Source: Meconema thalassinum (Eukaryota > Arthropoda > Insecta > Orthoptera > Tettigoniidae). Taken from it: DNA of 64,000 bases. Of this stretch, positions 33,532 through 43,041 are shown piece by piece. Numbering within the stretch: position 1 is the first letter of the stretch; every line of letters starts with the position of its first letter. The stretch is taken from positions 291,333,065 through 291,397,064 of the forward strand of contig OX336395.1 in assembly GCA_946902985.2 (NCBI GenBank), given 5' to 3'. The notes beneath the pieces were generated by a model. It saw nothing but the letters and a program-made list of their open reading frames with translations. It was not told where the DNA came from and made no database searches. A program made the position numbers and the translations under genes.

Positions 33532-33959
33532 TAAGAAGAAGAAAAGGAGGAGGAAGAAGAAGAAGAAGAATCAGGTCTAAAATTTGTGATAAAATTGTCT
33601 GATAACCTGTGTTGATGTAGCGTCTGTAGTATAGTGTATGCATTTGTCAAGAGGCTAGGATTGATAAGATGGTTTGATGTTATGTTTATTCAAAGCATGT
33701 AAAGTTTTGAAGTCATTCTTTCAGTGTTACCAATACAAACTGTTATTTGTAACTCTTCAATCGGTAAACTGAATTTCCCAATAGCAAATATAACAGGGAC
33801 GTATATAACGGGAGGTGCCTGGGGAGCCCAGCCTCCCCCACCGAAATTGTTGCACATATAATAAGAGCGATGTGAACAGAGTGACAATCAGTTTGCTGTG
33901 ATCTTCTGTGTAACAACATAACCTCTTATAACTCTCCAGTGCCTTCGCTCTTATGAACG

Positions 33960-34100
33960 TATAGGTACTCTTTTTTGTATTTATTTCAATCAGTTATTAC
34001 AACAGAACAATCAGTGTATCTCCGTAGATTATGCTAACTATATGTTCGTTCTTTTTCAACTGTTTTTTTCTTTTTACCCCCTGTATTATCTACAGCTACC
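33960..34100 (+). repeat. Direct repeat with 36785-36930
   Basis: Shares 'tatttcaatca', 'acaacagaacaatca', 'tctccgtagattatgcta' and 'tgttcgttctttttcaac' with 36.8-36.9 kb. The two copies bracket the Gypsy integrase remnant and could be worn LTR pieces, but their ends are not definable. Confidence 0.35.
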
Positions 34101-35243
34101 TATATAAAAGTATAGTAATCATATACAGTATGGGCACATCAGGCTTTTACCATGTAATATTTTCGTCATGGTTTTGAAACGGCCGTCACCGGAAGCACCG
34201 CACGCACGCATGACAGCGACGGTTCACCAAGTATCCGCGAGAGAGCAGTCTACCCATATTCATTATTGAGTGCGGCCTGTCGATTTTGTCTGAAGAACAC
34301 ATTGCTTGTAATTATTAAAAACAACTCAGAAATATGATTTTGCAATTTAACCAATAGCAGAAATGTGGGAAACCAACATCTGTGCGGTAATTTTTTGCGC
34401 AGTTCTTATCACACCGGACATACCAGCACCCAGGTTTCCTCGGCCATTGGAGCCGTAAATACAAATAATCAATTGCATATTTTGTGCTCTAATAAATTCA
34501 TTAAATACAAATATCAAACGTTACACAGAATGATTGTGGTTTTAATACCCATGAAATATCAGTCCCTCAAACACCTATCCATTAATTCACAAAACAAAAC
34601 CACATTTCCTCCACACTTTTAATATATCGTGTTATTTTAACCATTTAAAACATATCATAACTTTTCATTGTTACGATGCAATCACAATGCCTCACCACAA
34701 GACTGAAGGAATGTTGTGTTAGACATTAAATTACACACTTCTTAGAATTAAAACTCAGTAATATTAACACTTTCTATTTTCTTGTTATTTATTTTCTTAA
34801 AATACGGTATCTGATCATAAAGGGAGCTAGTGTGTTGAAATTGAGTGAAATAAATAACATAAAATATACATTCAGCACCCAGCTGTTTATCATGTGTTTG
34901 TTCATAAGTGGTGCTACCTAGCGGATTACAGGTGAATTGGTGCTGCCCCTTATCAATTGTTTTTTTTCTTTCATTCTTCCGGTTTTGCCTAAGTGTCCAT
35001 ACTGTAATGATATCTAGGCCTATACTGTGCCTATATCGTGTCCACAGATACCTATATCATGTCTCCTGCACCTACACCACTCCCCCACCAGTAACATAGT
35101 TACGCTTGTTCAAGCAGGAGTAAAACTATTAGCATACACTAACAATACACTGAAATCACTGTAAGCACAACTGAAAACGAACTGGAAATCTCACAGTACC
35201 GGTACGTCCACAGTGTGATGTCTTGATGATGGTAGTGTCCTTT
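34101..35243. other. No recognised feature
   Basis: A+T-rich. One stretch near 35040 ('cacagatacctatatcatgt') resembles 36905-36930, hinting at further repeat structure. No coding signal. Confidence 0.35.
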
Positions 35244-35690
35244 TTATTCGCTATGGCATGAGGTGGTACTGCAGTGTCTTGTTGATGGTTGGCTCATGGC
35301 TGGACTTGAAATAGGAGAAGGACCTGGGGTCTCTTCATCTGGTGCCAAGATGTAGGCTGGTTTTATTCTGTATATCGATACATTTACTTGTTTGCCTTTA
35401 ATTAGTAGTGTAAAGAATTTCTCATATCTCTTCTCAACAGGAAAAGGACCATCATAAGGTGGTGTCAATGGCTTCGTTACTTTGTCATTCCTCAAGAAGC
35501 CATGAGTACATGACTTGCGGTCAATATGTACAAAATACACTTCTGGTAGTTTTATGATAAGATGGAATAGGCTTAAGTGCTGTCATTTGTTTTTGTAAGT
35601 GGGAGACGGTGTCTGGATCAGTTGTTGTTGACGGCATTTCAAAAAACTCTCCAGGTACCGTAGCTTAATAGTCTTACCACAGACCATCTG
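35244..35690 (-). pseudogene. Gypsy LTR retrotransposon integrase C-terminal remnant
   Basis: The minus strand at 35244-35540 reads CTHGFLRNDKV..PLTPPYDGPFPVEKRYEKFFTL, then VNVSIYRIKPA, the post-core region of Gypsy integrases. Further upstream (35541-35690), in shifted frames, are an MVCGKTIK segment and a GEFFEMPS segment, the piece that normally precedes it. At least one frameshift separates them. The RT, RNase H and integrase core are absent. This is a short dead fragment with no intact LTR recognised. Confidence 0.7.
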
Positions 35691-35727
35691 TGCAATAGAA
35701 TAGTCAGGGTCACCAATTTATAGGTAC

Positions 35728-36776
35728 TCTTTTTATCATTTCAAATGATCTTGTGGACTTCGTCGTTATGCTTGAGTCAAACGTTATGCGTTACGGAGAC
35801 GATGACGTCATGCAGCCGCGCGGGAAGCCTAAGTTAATGGTTATTGGAGTCTGTTGAAAGAGTCCTGGGGCGTCGAGCGACTTGGGGCTTCGAGCGATGC
35901 GAAACGAATACAGGATGACTCCTAAAGAGGTGCACAAGATGCCAGATAAGAATACAGGGTGACTCCTAAAGAGATATACAAGATGCAAGATAAGAATACA
36001 AGGTGACTCTTAAAGAGGTGTACAAGATGGAAGAGAAGAATACAGGGTGACCCCTAAAGAGCTGTACAAGATGGAAGAGAGGAATACAGGGTGACCCCTA
36101 AAGAGGTGCACAAGATGCCAGATAAGAATACAGGGTGACTCCTAAAGAGATATACAAGATGCCAGATAAGAATACAAGGTGACTCTTAAAGAGGTGTACA
36201 AGATGGAAGAGAAGAATACAGGGTGACCCCTAAAGAGGTGCACAAGATGCCAGATAAGAATACAAGGTGACCCCTAAAGAGGTGCACAAGATGTCAGGTA
36301 AGAATACAGGGTGACTCCTAAAGAGGTGTACAAGATGTCACACAAGAATACAGGGTGACTTCTAAAGAGATATACAAGATGCCAGATAAGAATACAGGGT
36401 GCCTCCTAAAGCGGTGTGCAGGATGTCACAGCAAAATACAGGGTGACACTTAACGAGGTGTACAGTATGTTAGATTCAATTCAAATGCAGGGTGACCCTT
36501 AAAGAGGGTTGCAAGATATCAGATTCAAATAATGGGTGATCTTAAAGAGTTGTAAGAGATGTCAGACTCAAATACAGGGTGACCCTTAAAGAGGTGGGTA
36601 AGATGTCAGATTGAAACATTTAAACCCTTATTGGATGGAACTAATTGTTGAAATATTTTGTTCTAAGTTCGTAAAGGAGTCTGTTGAAAGAGTCCTGGAG
36701 CTTCGAGCGAAGCGAGAAGCCCTCCTGCCTTTCTAACATGTGTAGCATTAGCAGCGTGCGTCATTTGAAATGATAT
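35728..36776. mobile_element. TIR element E, copy 1, with 44-bp minisatellite core
   Basis: The left end TTTTATCATTTCAAATGATC and the right end TCATTTGAAATGATATAAGT are inverted versions of one another. Each also contains a near-palindrome ATCATTTNAAATGAT. The element at 47574-48402 has the same two ends and the same 'gacttcgtcgtta' next to the left one. The core (35905-36620) is an array of about 16 units of 44 bp. Sequences 'gagtctgttgaaagagtcct' flank the array on both sides. Confidence 0.6.
35905..36620. repeat. 44-bp tandem array, about 16 units
   Basis: The unit includes 'aatacagggtgact' and 'aaagaggtgcacaagatg'. Homogeneity is greatest in the middle and decays at the right edge. Units mix two variants (gccagataag or gaagagaag). 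Confidence 0.9.
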
Positions 36777-36784
36777 AAGTCTTT

Positions 36785-36930
36785 CAGTCTGACTGTAATT
36801 TTTTTAAATGTTTATTTCAATCACTTATTTCAACAGAACAATCACTATATCTCCATAGATTATGCTATGTTCGTTCTTTTTCAACAGTTTTTATTATTTA
36901 CTTTATTATCCACAGCTACCTTGATCATGT
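36785..36930 (+). repeat. Direct repeat with 33960-34100
   Basis: See the partner copy. It continues 'tatccacagctacc', also shared. Confidence 0.35.
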
Positions 36931-36999
36931 TTCCTGCCCCTACAAACGTAGCAAGAACGGCAAGAAGTGCCCTTGAAGCGTGTGACAAAACTTTCTCCC

Positions 37000-37222
37000 T
37001 AACTTTTATACCCTTATCAAACTTTTAGCAAATTTGCCTCTCTCTGTAGCTACCGAACGGAGTTTGATTTGTTTGAAAACATACTTAAGAAATTCTAATT
37101 CTGGAAACAGACTCAACGGTCTTGTATTGTTATCTATTCACAGAGACATACTACGTCTCAATGACGATGAAGCTATAAACCGATTTGGCATTACTTCAAC
37201 AAACCTTGACTTTATATTATAG
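37000..37222 (+). pseudogene. hAT transposase C-terminal (dimerisation) fragment
   Basis: The translation reads NLPLSVATERSLICLKTYL, then a short linker, NRLNGLVLLSIHRDI and a C-terminal LDFIL. This is the hAT C-terminal dimerisation domain as found in insect ZMYM1-like transposases. The frame is open to its natural stop at 37222 but lacks the RNase H core and BED finger. It is not the same hAT family as the short copies at 14.5, 37.9 and 39.1 kb, which keep only the last 35 codons. Confidence 0.75.
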
Positions 37223-37790
37223 TGTAGGCTAAGTTGTAAATCAAAGCAGTAATGTCAATACTTTCCATGTAAACACTATCAAGTGAGCAAGATGATAAAA
37301 AGTAGCATAAAATTGTCTTATCGTTAGTTGTGTTTGACATTAACATCACAACAATTCGGTTGAAAAAGTGACGCCAGAAAGCCTTAAAACTCCTCATTTT
37401 GCACCAAATTATACAAAAGTCTCCCGGACCCCCTATTCTTTGGGGCCTATATCATGTCCCCTAATCCCCGGTTGGGCACCCCCCCAAAATAAAACTCTGT
37501 AATATAAGTTATGTAAATTTTCCAGAAGTGTTATTTACTTACATTTATATAATTACATACATTGTACTCTGCCCAGGCTTTGGGCAAGTTCGTGTCGGCC
37601 GACTAAAGAGAATCAACTGATAGTCGAAACTAGGACTTTTGGAACCTCAGTCCGAGACTGCTATTAATTTTGAAACATGTCTACTAGATGAAGGTACAGT
37701 ATAAAGTAGCCAAGGGACTGACTGCTCTGTTTGATTGATACATGTAAGCGACTCAATCACGGCCGATAAGCCTGTTCACATATTGACATT
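37223..37790. other. No recognised feature
   Basis: Contains 'ggttgggcacccccccaaaa' near 37465, which loosely resembles 33810-33850 in inverse sense and might be a worn hAT end. Nothing firm. Confidence 0.35.
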
Positions 37791-37792
37791 AC

Positions 37793-37937
37793 GTACAGAT
37801 TGGAGGAAGGTGGCGTTTGGTACAACGCCTGCCATCTAGTGGCGTCTGGACGAACTGCTTGGAGAGAGTCCATTCAGGACACCGACCGGCGTTATTACAA
37901 GAATCAAGCTATGATGATGATAATAATAATCGCCGAT
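37793..37937 (+). pseudogene. LINE 3' terminal fragment
   Basis: The translation ..NACHLVASGRTAWRESIQDTD.. followed by GAT/AAT repeats is the extreme end of an insect LINE ORF2 and its simple-repeat tail. Confidence 0.5.
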
Positions 37938-37945
37938 CAACAAAG

Positions 37946-38668
37946 CAGGCGCGGATTCAAGGGAGGGGGTTACGGGGGTCATGACCCCCACCCCCAAACG
38001 GAGAGGATTTTTTTTTGCAAACTCAAAAAACGAAAACACAATAACCAGACAAATAAAACTTAACGAATTTTAACTGAAAAACAGGTGTTTTTTTTTTTCA
38101 TTTTATTCAATACTGAAATATCTTTATTGGAATTATTATGTTCTGTTACAACTGCACATATTTGCCACTTCATACCTGTTATATAAAAACGATTATTTAT
38201 ATAACAAAATCAACTCGTCTATTTTGTTTAGCAAACCTTGTGATTACCGAATCGATGTTTATAGTGATGTCACGATGAATGTGCAGCAACGCACGGATAG
38301 GAATTTGGGGCTTTTTTCGCACCAAAACATTTTGCTGACGTCCAAACTGCAAGCTTGGTTGGCAATTTAAGCTGTGACTTGCTCCCTTTGTCGGTACCAA
38401 CTCGGTACCATCTCGACTTGCCGAAACTGTAACGTACCTTGATACTTTTCTGGAAGCTCAATGTAAAAGTCGCAAAACACGCCGTTGCAATTTGTACGAA
38501 TGTTTTTGGTGCGCTAAACGCATCAAATTTCTATCCATGTAGCTTGCAAAAAAATTGGTCTGGTTTTGTACGTTTGGTTATTTTGTGATTGCGTTGTTAG
38601 TGATGCAATTTTCCTTAACAATTTCGATTCTCTGACCCCCTCAAAGCCAAACTCTAGATCCGCGCCTG
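37946..38668 (-). mobile_element. hAT non-autonomous element (copy 2)
   Basis: This 723-bp element is bounded by CAGGCGCGGATT and GATCCGCGCCTG, with 8-bp duplications CAACAAAG / CAACAAAA (one mismatch). It contains the worn hAT C-terminal tip on the minus strand (38197-38400) and a C-run near the left end. Same family as 14482 and 39098. Confidence 0.9.
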
Positions 38669-38676
38669 CAACAAAA

Positions 38677-39005
38677 TTAAGGCACTATACAACGGTGATT
38701 CTTCCAGAAGCAACTTACGCAGCCGAAACAATGGTGATCGACGGTCATTGCAAAATTAAGGATATAGAAAAACAGGGAAGAAAAATTCTCAGAATTATTT
38801 ACGGGGCAGTTAATAATAACGGTATTTGGATGATGAGACCTCATAACGAACTAGACCATAATATCCACACGATGTAATCAGAAAACGCCGAACACAGTTT
38901 TATACACACATTTACAGGATGGAAAACGTCACAACGGCCAAGAAATTGCTCAACGTTATAACATTAGGGGCAGATGACATCGTAGTTCCGCCTCTGAAAA
39001 CAACA
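38677..39005 (+). pseudogene. LINE ORF2 C-terminal fragment
   Basis: The translation LRHYTTVILPEATYAAETM..KDIEKQGRKILRIIYG..GIWMMRPHNEL is the stretch after RT in a common insect LINE group, also seen at 10565-10840 in reverse. A frameshift follows near 38880, and the tail continues in another frame (FYTHIYRMENV). An AACT microsatellite follows (39008-39058). Confidence 0.65.
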
Positions 39006-39097
39006 ACAACATCAAACTAACTAACTATCTAACTAACTAACTAGCTAACTAACTAACGTTATAACACAGAGTAAGTGTGGCTGACAGAGGCCCAGAT

Positions 39098-39798
39098 CAG
39101 GCGCGGATCTAGAGTTTGGCTTGGGGGGGGGGTCACAGAATCGAAATTGTTAAGAAAATTTCTATAACTAAAAACGCAATCACCAAATAACCAAACGTAC
39201 AAAACCAGACCAATTTATTTGCACGCTACATGGATAGAAATTTGATGCGTTTAGCGCAACGGTGTGTTTTGCGACTTTTACATTGAGCTTCGAGAAAAGT
39301 ATCAAGGTACGTTACAGTTTCGGCAAGTCGAGTTGGTACCGACAAAGGGAGGAAGTCACAGCTTAAATTGCCAACCAGGCTTGCAGTATGGACGCCGGCA
39401 AAATTTTTTGGTGCGAAAAAAGCCCCAAATTCCTATCCGTGCATTGCTGCACATTCATCGTGACATCACTATAAACATCGATTCCGTAATCACAAGGTTT
39501 GCTAAACAAAATAGACGAGTTGATTTTGCTATATAAATAATCGTTTTTATATAACATGTATGAAGTTGTAAATACGTACTCTTGTAACAGAACATAATAA
39601 TTGCAATAAAGATATTTTCAGTACGGTATTGAATAAGATGAAAAACTATTTTTCAGTTAAAATTCGTTAAGTTTTATTTGTCTGGTTATCGTGTTTTCGT
39701 TTTTTTAGTTTGCAAAAAAATTTGGTCTCCGTTTGGGGGGTGGGTGGGGGGTCATGACCCCCCTGACCCCCCCCCCCCCTCCCTTGAATCCGCACCTG
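39098..39798 (+). mobile_element. hAT non-autonomous element (copy 3)
   Basis: About 700 bp, bounded by CAGGCGCGGATC and GAATCCGCACCTG. The interior is collinear with copies 1 and 2, with a short deletion near 39255. Flanking octamers (GCCCAGAT / TCCAGAGG) are not a clean duplication. Confidence 0.85.
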
Positions 39799-39806
39799 TC
39801 CAGAGG

Positions 39807-40018
39807 GACCTACAACAGGTCAACATGTTAAGTTTGAGGATAGACCATGACGACAGCCTGGAAGAAAATGGACAGCTAAGCGGAAGAAGGAGCATTCTGA
39901 GAGGATGAAGAGATTTTGGGAAGAGAAGCGGGAAAACGCCAGAAGTGGAAATTATGTATTCAAGTTCAATCGCTCTCCTAAAGGGGAACATTCGATTAAA
40001 TAATAATAATAATAATCC
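39807..40018 (+). pseudogene. LINE 3' terminal fragment
   Basis: The stretch KEHSERMKRFWEEKREN ending at a stop before an ATA/AAT tail is the extreme C-terminus of the LINE group also present at 48955-49440. It lies immediately right of hAT copy 3. Confidence 0.55.
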
Positions 40019-40044
40019 TTTCTTTTTTCTTTATTAATAATATT

Positions 40045-40262
40045 CATTCAACCCCAAAATACTCGTCCACAAACTTCGGCCTTCAGCATCTTTACACCAT
40101 CCATCCATTGTTCTCTTGGTTTACCCCGTTTTCGTTTGCCTTTAGCTTGCCAATGTAACATTAAATTTGGAATTCTACTATTCTGAATCCTTTTCACATG
40201 TCCAAATCATTGTAATCTTCTTTCTTCATCCGCTTCTGGTACATTTTCTTTATCTGCATAAT
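40045..40262 (-). pseudogene. LINE C-terminal fragment
   Basis: The minus-strand reading includes FGHVKRIQNSRIPNLML, then GKRKRGKPREQWMDGVK and a short tail, the GKPR-type motif after RT in many insect LINEs. One stop interrupts it upstream. It is short and dead. Confidence 0.6.
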
Positions 40263-40286
40263 CTTATTAGTTATCGCTACTTAGGC

Positions 40287-40722
40287 CTAGTATAAAACAA
40301 AGTCCCCGATTCTTGGATGTCACGGGTAATCTCGAGAACCACTGGAGTGATTTTGATGCGGTTTTCACCATTCTGTAAAGGATATCTCGAGGAAGGTTTC
40401 TGTAGAAAATAATTCATTTATGATCAAAGGAAGCCAAGCAGTAACGATTTCAGTGAAAAAGTCGAAAATGAAACATGGACTCATGCGCATTTTAAGCTTG
40501 CGCTGGGCGAACCGTTAAAAATATCAATATGCTATGAGTGTAAGAATTGTTCAGCATGAAAAGTTCTACAAAAAAAAGTCCATGAGAGCATTGCCCACTC
40601 TAAGTGTGTTTACGTTTTCATTTCTTCCAACAAAATCCATTCAACTACTGAGGCGACAGTTTACGAGCTAGCACGTAATGGATTCATAACTGTTCCCGGG
40701 CGAAGCCGGGGCGAGTTGCTAG
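40287..40722 (+). mobile_element. Non-autonomous Helitron
   Basis: The right end has the hairpin CCCGGgcgaagCCGGG (40695-40710), eight bases, then CTAG followed by T, the canonical Helitron 3' terminus. The left end is placed near 'tataaaacaaagtcc' by similarity to common insect Helitrons and is uncertain. No Rep/Helicase coding. Confidence 0.75.
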
Positions 40723-40889
40723 TTACCTATATAATACGCTAAGGTGTATGTTTAACAAAACTAAAGCTCCTAAACCAGAGGGAGTTAGAAGGTGTGGTTT
40801 ATACCAAAATCTTCCAAATCGTCTCAATAGTACAGGAAAAATCTTGCATTTCTTCAAAAGTCAACGGAAATATATTTATTTGTTTATGA

Positions 40890-41245
40890 AGTGCTTTTAA
40901 ACAAATGAACTAGACAAAAGCCCCTGGCAGAACTGTGTCGCCTAGCACTAGAGCCGGGCGGGTAAACTGTACACATGGGGCGCACACAACCCTTTATACA
41001 ACCAGTGATGAATTGCTCTCTGTTTTCATAATATCGACAATTTGTTTAAAAAGTGCGTTTAAACAAATGAACAAGGCGATAGCCCCTGGTAGAACTGTGT
41101 CGCATAGCATTAGTGCCGGGCGGGTAGTCTGTACACATGGGGTGCACACAACCCATTATATTATACAACCAGCAGCAATGATGAATTGCTCTCTGTTTTC
41201 ATAATATCGACAATTTGTTTAAAAAGTGCGTTTAAACAAATAATA
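40890..41245 (+). repeat. Tandem duplication, about 165-bp unit x2
   Basis: Both units contain 'tagcccctggtagaactgtg' (or a close variant), 'cgggcgggtag', 'cacatggggtgcacacaa' and 'gaattgctctctgttttcat'. The start of a third unit follows (41215-41243). Confidence 0.85.
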
Positions 41246-41251
41246 GTACAT

Positions 41252-41369
41252 TATGCAACGAGCCTATAATGGCTATAATTAAGACACGAGTATTTTTATA
41301 AAACGAGCGTATGCGAGTTTTATAATTTCTATACGAGTGTCTTAATTACCATTATAGGCGAGTTGCATA
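41252..41369. repeat. Long imperfect palindrome with CGAG in one orientation in both arms
   Basis: The arms TATGCAAC..CCTATAATGG..TAATTAAGACA..TATAAAAC and their complements fold into a ~118-nt hairpin. At three symmetrical places per arm the pairing is broken by CGAG, which reads the same way on the plus strand in both arms (six times). Confidence 0.85.
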
Positions 41370-41371
41370 CG

Positions 41372-41927
41372 ACTGTTTATGTTCGACGATAATTATAACT
41401 TTATTATATGTTTTAACACAAATATTCATAAATATCTGTTGAGAGTCAGCTACTTGAATTTTGTGATCGCAGAGCGAGCGTTGGGTATTATATCTCTGTC
41501 TTTCAAGATCTTTGAACGACCGACGCATGCGCTCTGTGTGCTTGCAATGCCATATGCAGGCCATATGTTTACATCTGCCGCCCCTCAGTAATATTGTCAC
41601 CGGAGTCATTTGAAGACAATGCGCTGTGTAGAAATTAGTGTTGGTGATATTAAGGTACAGTGCTATTTCTTGTTTCATATTCGCCAGTTTATTTACGCGA
41701 ACATATGGACGTTGCGTATTCCATGTCGGTAATTTATTATAGTTCGATGTTGTGTTTATGCCCGACATGTTGGATTTTGAGCGCATGCGTGAAGGTATCG
41801 TTGCCTAGTTGGTCAATGAACGAGCTCTGATTGGCTGGAGAAACTGTATCATAATGAAAAACAGTGTTATAATGACCATCATTATGATACAGTTTTCTGA
41901 CACATAATAGTGAGGGTCGAACATAAA
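41372..41927. mobile_element. Possible foldback element between GTTTATGTTCGAC inverted copies
   Basis: GTTTATGTTCGAC (41374 region) and GTCGAACATAAAC (ending about 41927) are exact inverse copies. A perfect hairpin stem lies near the right end (41841-41895). A 144-codon minus-strand open frame in between has no recognisable domain. Confidence 0.45.
41841..41895. repeat. Perfect 17-bp stem hairpin, 21-nt loop
   Basis: AAACTGTATCATAATGA at 41841-41857 pairs with TCATTATGATACAGTTT at 41879-41895. Confidence 0.95.
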
Positions 41928-41944
41928 CATATGTATAGAAGCCC

Positions 41945-42170
41945 GCATAACAGTGAAGCCAGGCGGGTGGTTCTCGTATGGGTCCGCTAGTTTTTCTGAT
42001 TCTCGTATTTCTAATTTTATCCACCCTCCTCCAATAATCCATCTCTGTTACTAATAATCTGTTTAACGTCCAAGTTTCTGCTACATATAAGAAAATACTC
42101 AGTACCAATGAACTGTAAATAACATTCTTAGTTTTGTTTAAAATATTTCTGCTCCATAAAACGGAATTTA
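41945..42170 (-). pseudogene. LINE C-terminal fragment
   Basis: The minus-strand stretch MVLSIFLYVAETWTLNRLL then WRRVDKIRNTRIRKTSG is the ETWT region after RT in a non-LTR element. It is short and dead. Confidence 0.55.
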
Positions 42171-42224
42171 GTGCTCCAATTGTTCTCCTAATCTCATTTA
42201 CATGGGGATGAGATGTGATGAAAT

Positions 42225-42418
42225 TCTATGTAGCGGATGGTTTTACGGCAGGATGCCCTTCCTGACTTCAACCTCATGAGAGGAGATAATTAGAGATGAA
42301 ATGAAAGAAGATGAATGAAACTGGGCAAGGATGTGGCAGGAAGCGGCCGTGGCCTCTTAGAAGGTCAAATAACAAAGCTTGCACCCGGCACCGGAGGCCA
42401 TACTATATTATTATTATT
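42225..42418 (+). repeat. S7-like SINE 3' part
   Basis: Ends 'aacaaagcttgcacccggca', as at 13870-13900, followed by the same ATT microsatellite. The head is missing. Confidence 0.5.
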
Positions 42419-42419
42419 A

Positions 42420-42552
42420 TTATCCCAGCATTTGCCTTGAGTTGACGATGAGGAAACCACGGAAAACCATTACAAGAACGGCCGACGGTAGGGCTCGATT
42501 CCACGTCTGCCAAGTCCGGACAGAACTTGGCCCCATGGCCTTAGGTTGACCC
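42420..42552 (-). repeat. S1-like SINE fragment with tRNA-like head
   Basis: Contains 'aaccacggaaaaccatt' and, further right on the minus strand, a B-box-like GTGGAATCGAGCC. Strongly worn. Confidence 0.4.
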
Positions 42553-42558
42553 TATTAC

Positions 42559-42597
<39 letters not shown>

Positions 42598-42598
42598 G

Positions 42599-42638
<40 letters not shown>

Positions 42639-42654
42639 GTATGATTATTATGTT

Positions 42655-42988
42655 TGATGTAGAGGAAGTTTACAGGCCCCCACTGCAAAGAAAGAACAAA
42701 ATCCCCCCAATAGTGGTAAAATTCAACTCTATATCCAAAAAGAATGAATTTTTACAGAAAAGAAAAGGACAACATTTCCTCACTCATGGGAACACTAAAT
42801 CTAGGTTTTTCATTAACGAAAGTCTAACGTCATTTTACAGAGAGCTACTATGGAAAACTAAAAATCAGGCAAGAGAAAATAACTGGAAATTCATTTGGGT
42901 TAAAAACGGCAAAATTCTAGCGCGAAAAAACGACGAATCTGGTATATTGAGAATCTCCCGTGAGGAAGACATTAACGAAATTAGGTAA
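42655..42988 (+). pseudogene. LINE ORF1 C-terminal part, FP25-like domain
   Basis: The translation contains IPPIVVKFNSISKKNEFLQK, then SRFFINESLTSFYRELLWKT, ARENNWKFIWVKNGKILARK and an ILRISREEDI segment before the stop. This layout (IVVKF, INE-LT, W-K-GKI, ISREEDI) is the baculovirus FP25-like domain found at the end of ORF1 in several insect non-LTR families. The protein is expected to bind RNA in the ribonucleoprotein. The N-terminal half, usually with a coiled coil or zinc finger, is absent, replaced by an ATT microsatellite, so this is a truncated remnant. Confidence 0.7.
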
Positions 42989-43041
42989 GCCCCCTGCCAA
43001 AAAGAAAGAATTATTATTGAATTATTATATTAATTGATATT

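Noticed and set aside
35905..36620. Regularly spaced repeats resembling a CRISPR array
   Set aside because: Units are directly adjacent with no unique spacers, and the context is eukaryotic. It is a minisatellite inside TIR element E.
33960..36930. A complete LTR retrotransposon bounded by the 33.96 and 36.79 kb repeats
   Set aside because: The repeats are short and worn, lack definable TG/CA ends, and element E lies inside. Only the Gypsy integrase remnant is supported.
41352..41786. 144-codon minus-strand frame
   Set aside because: It runs through the arm of a palindrome and shows no domain. Kept only as part of the possible foldback element.
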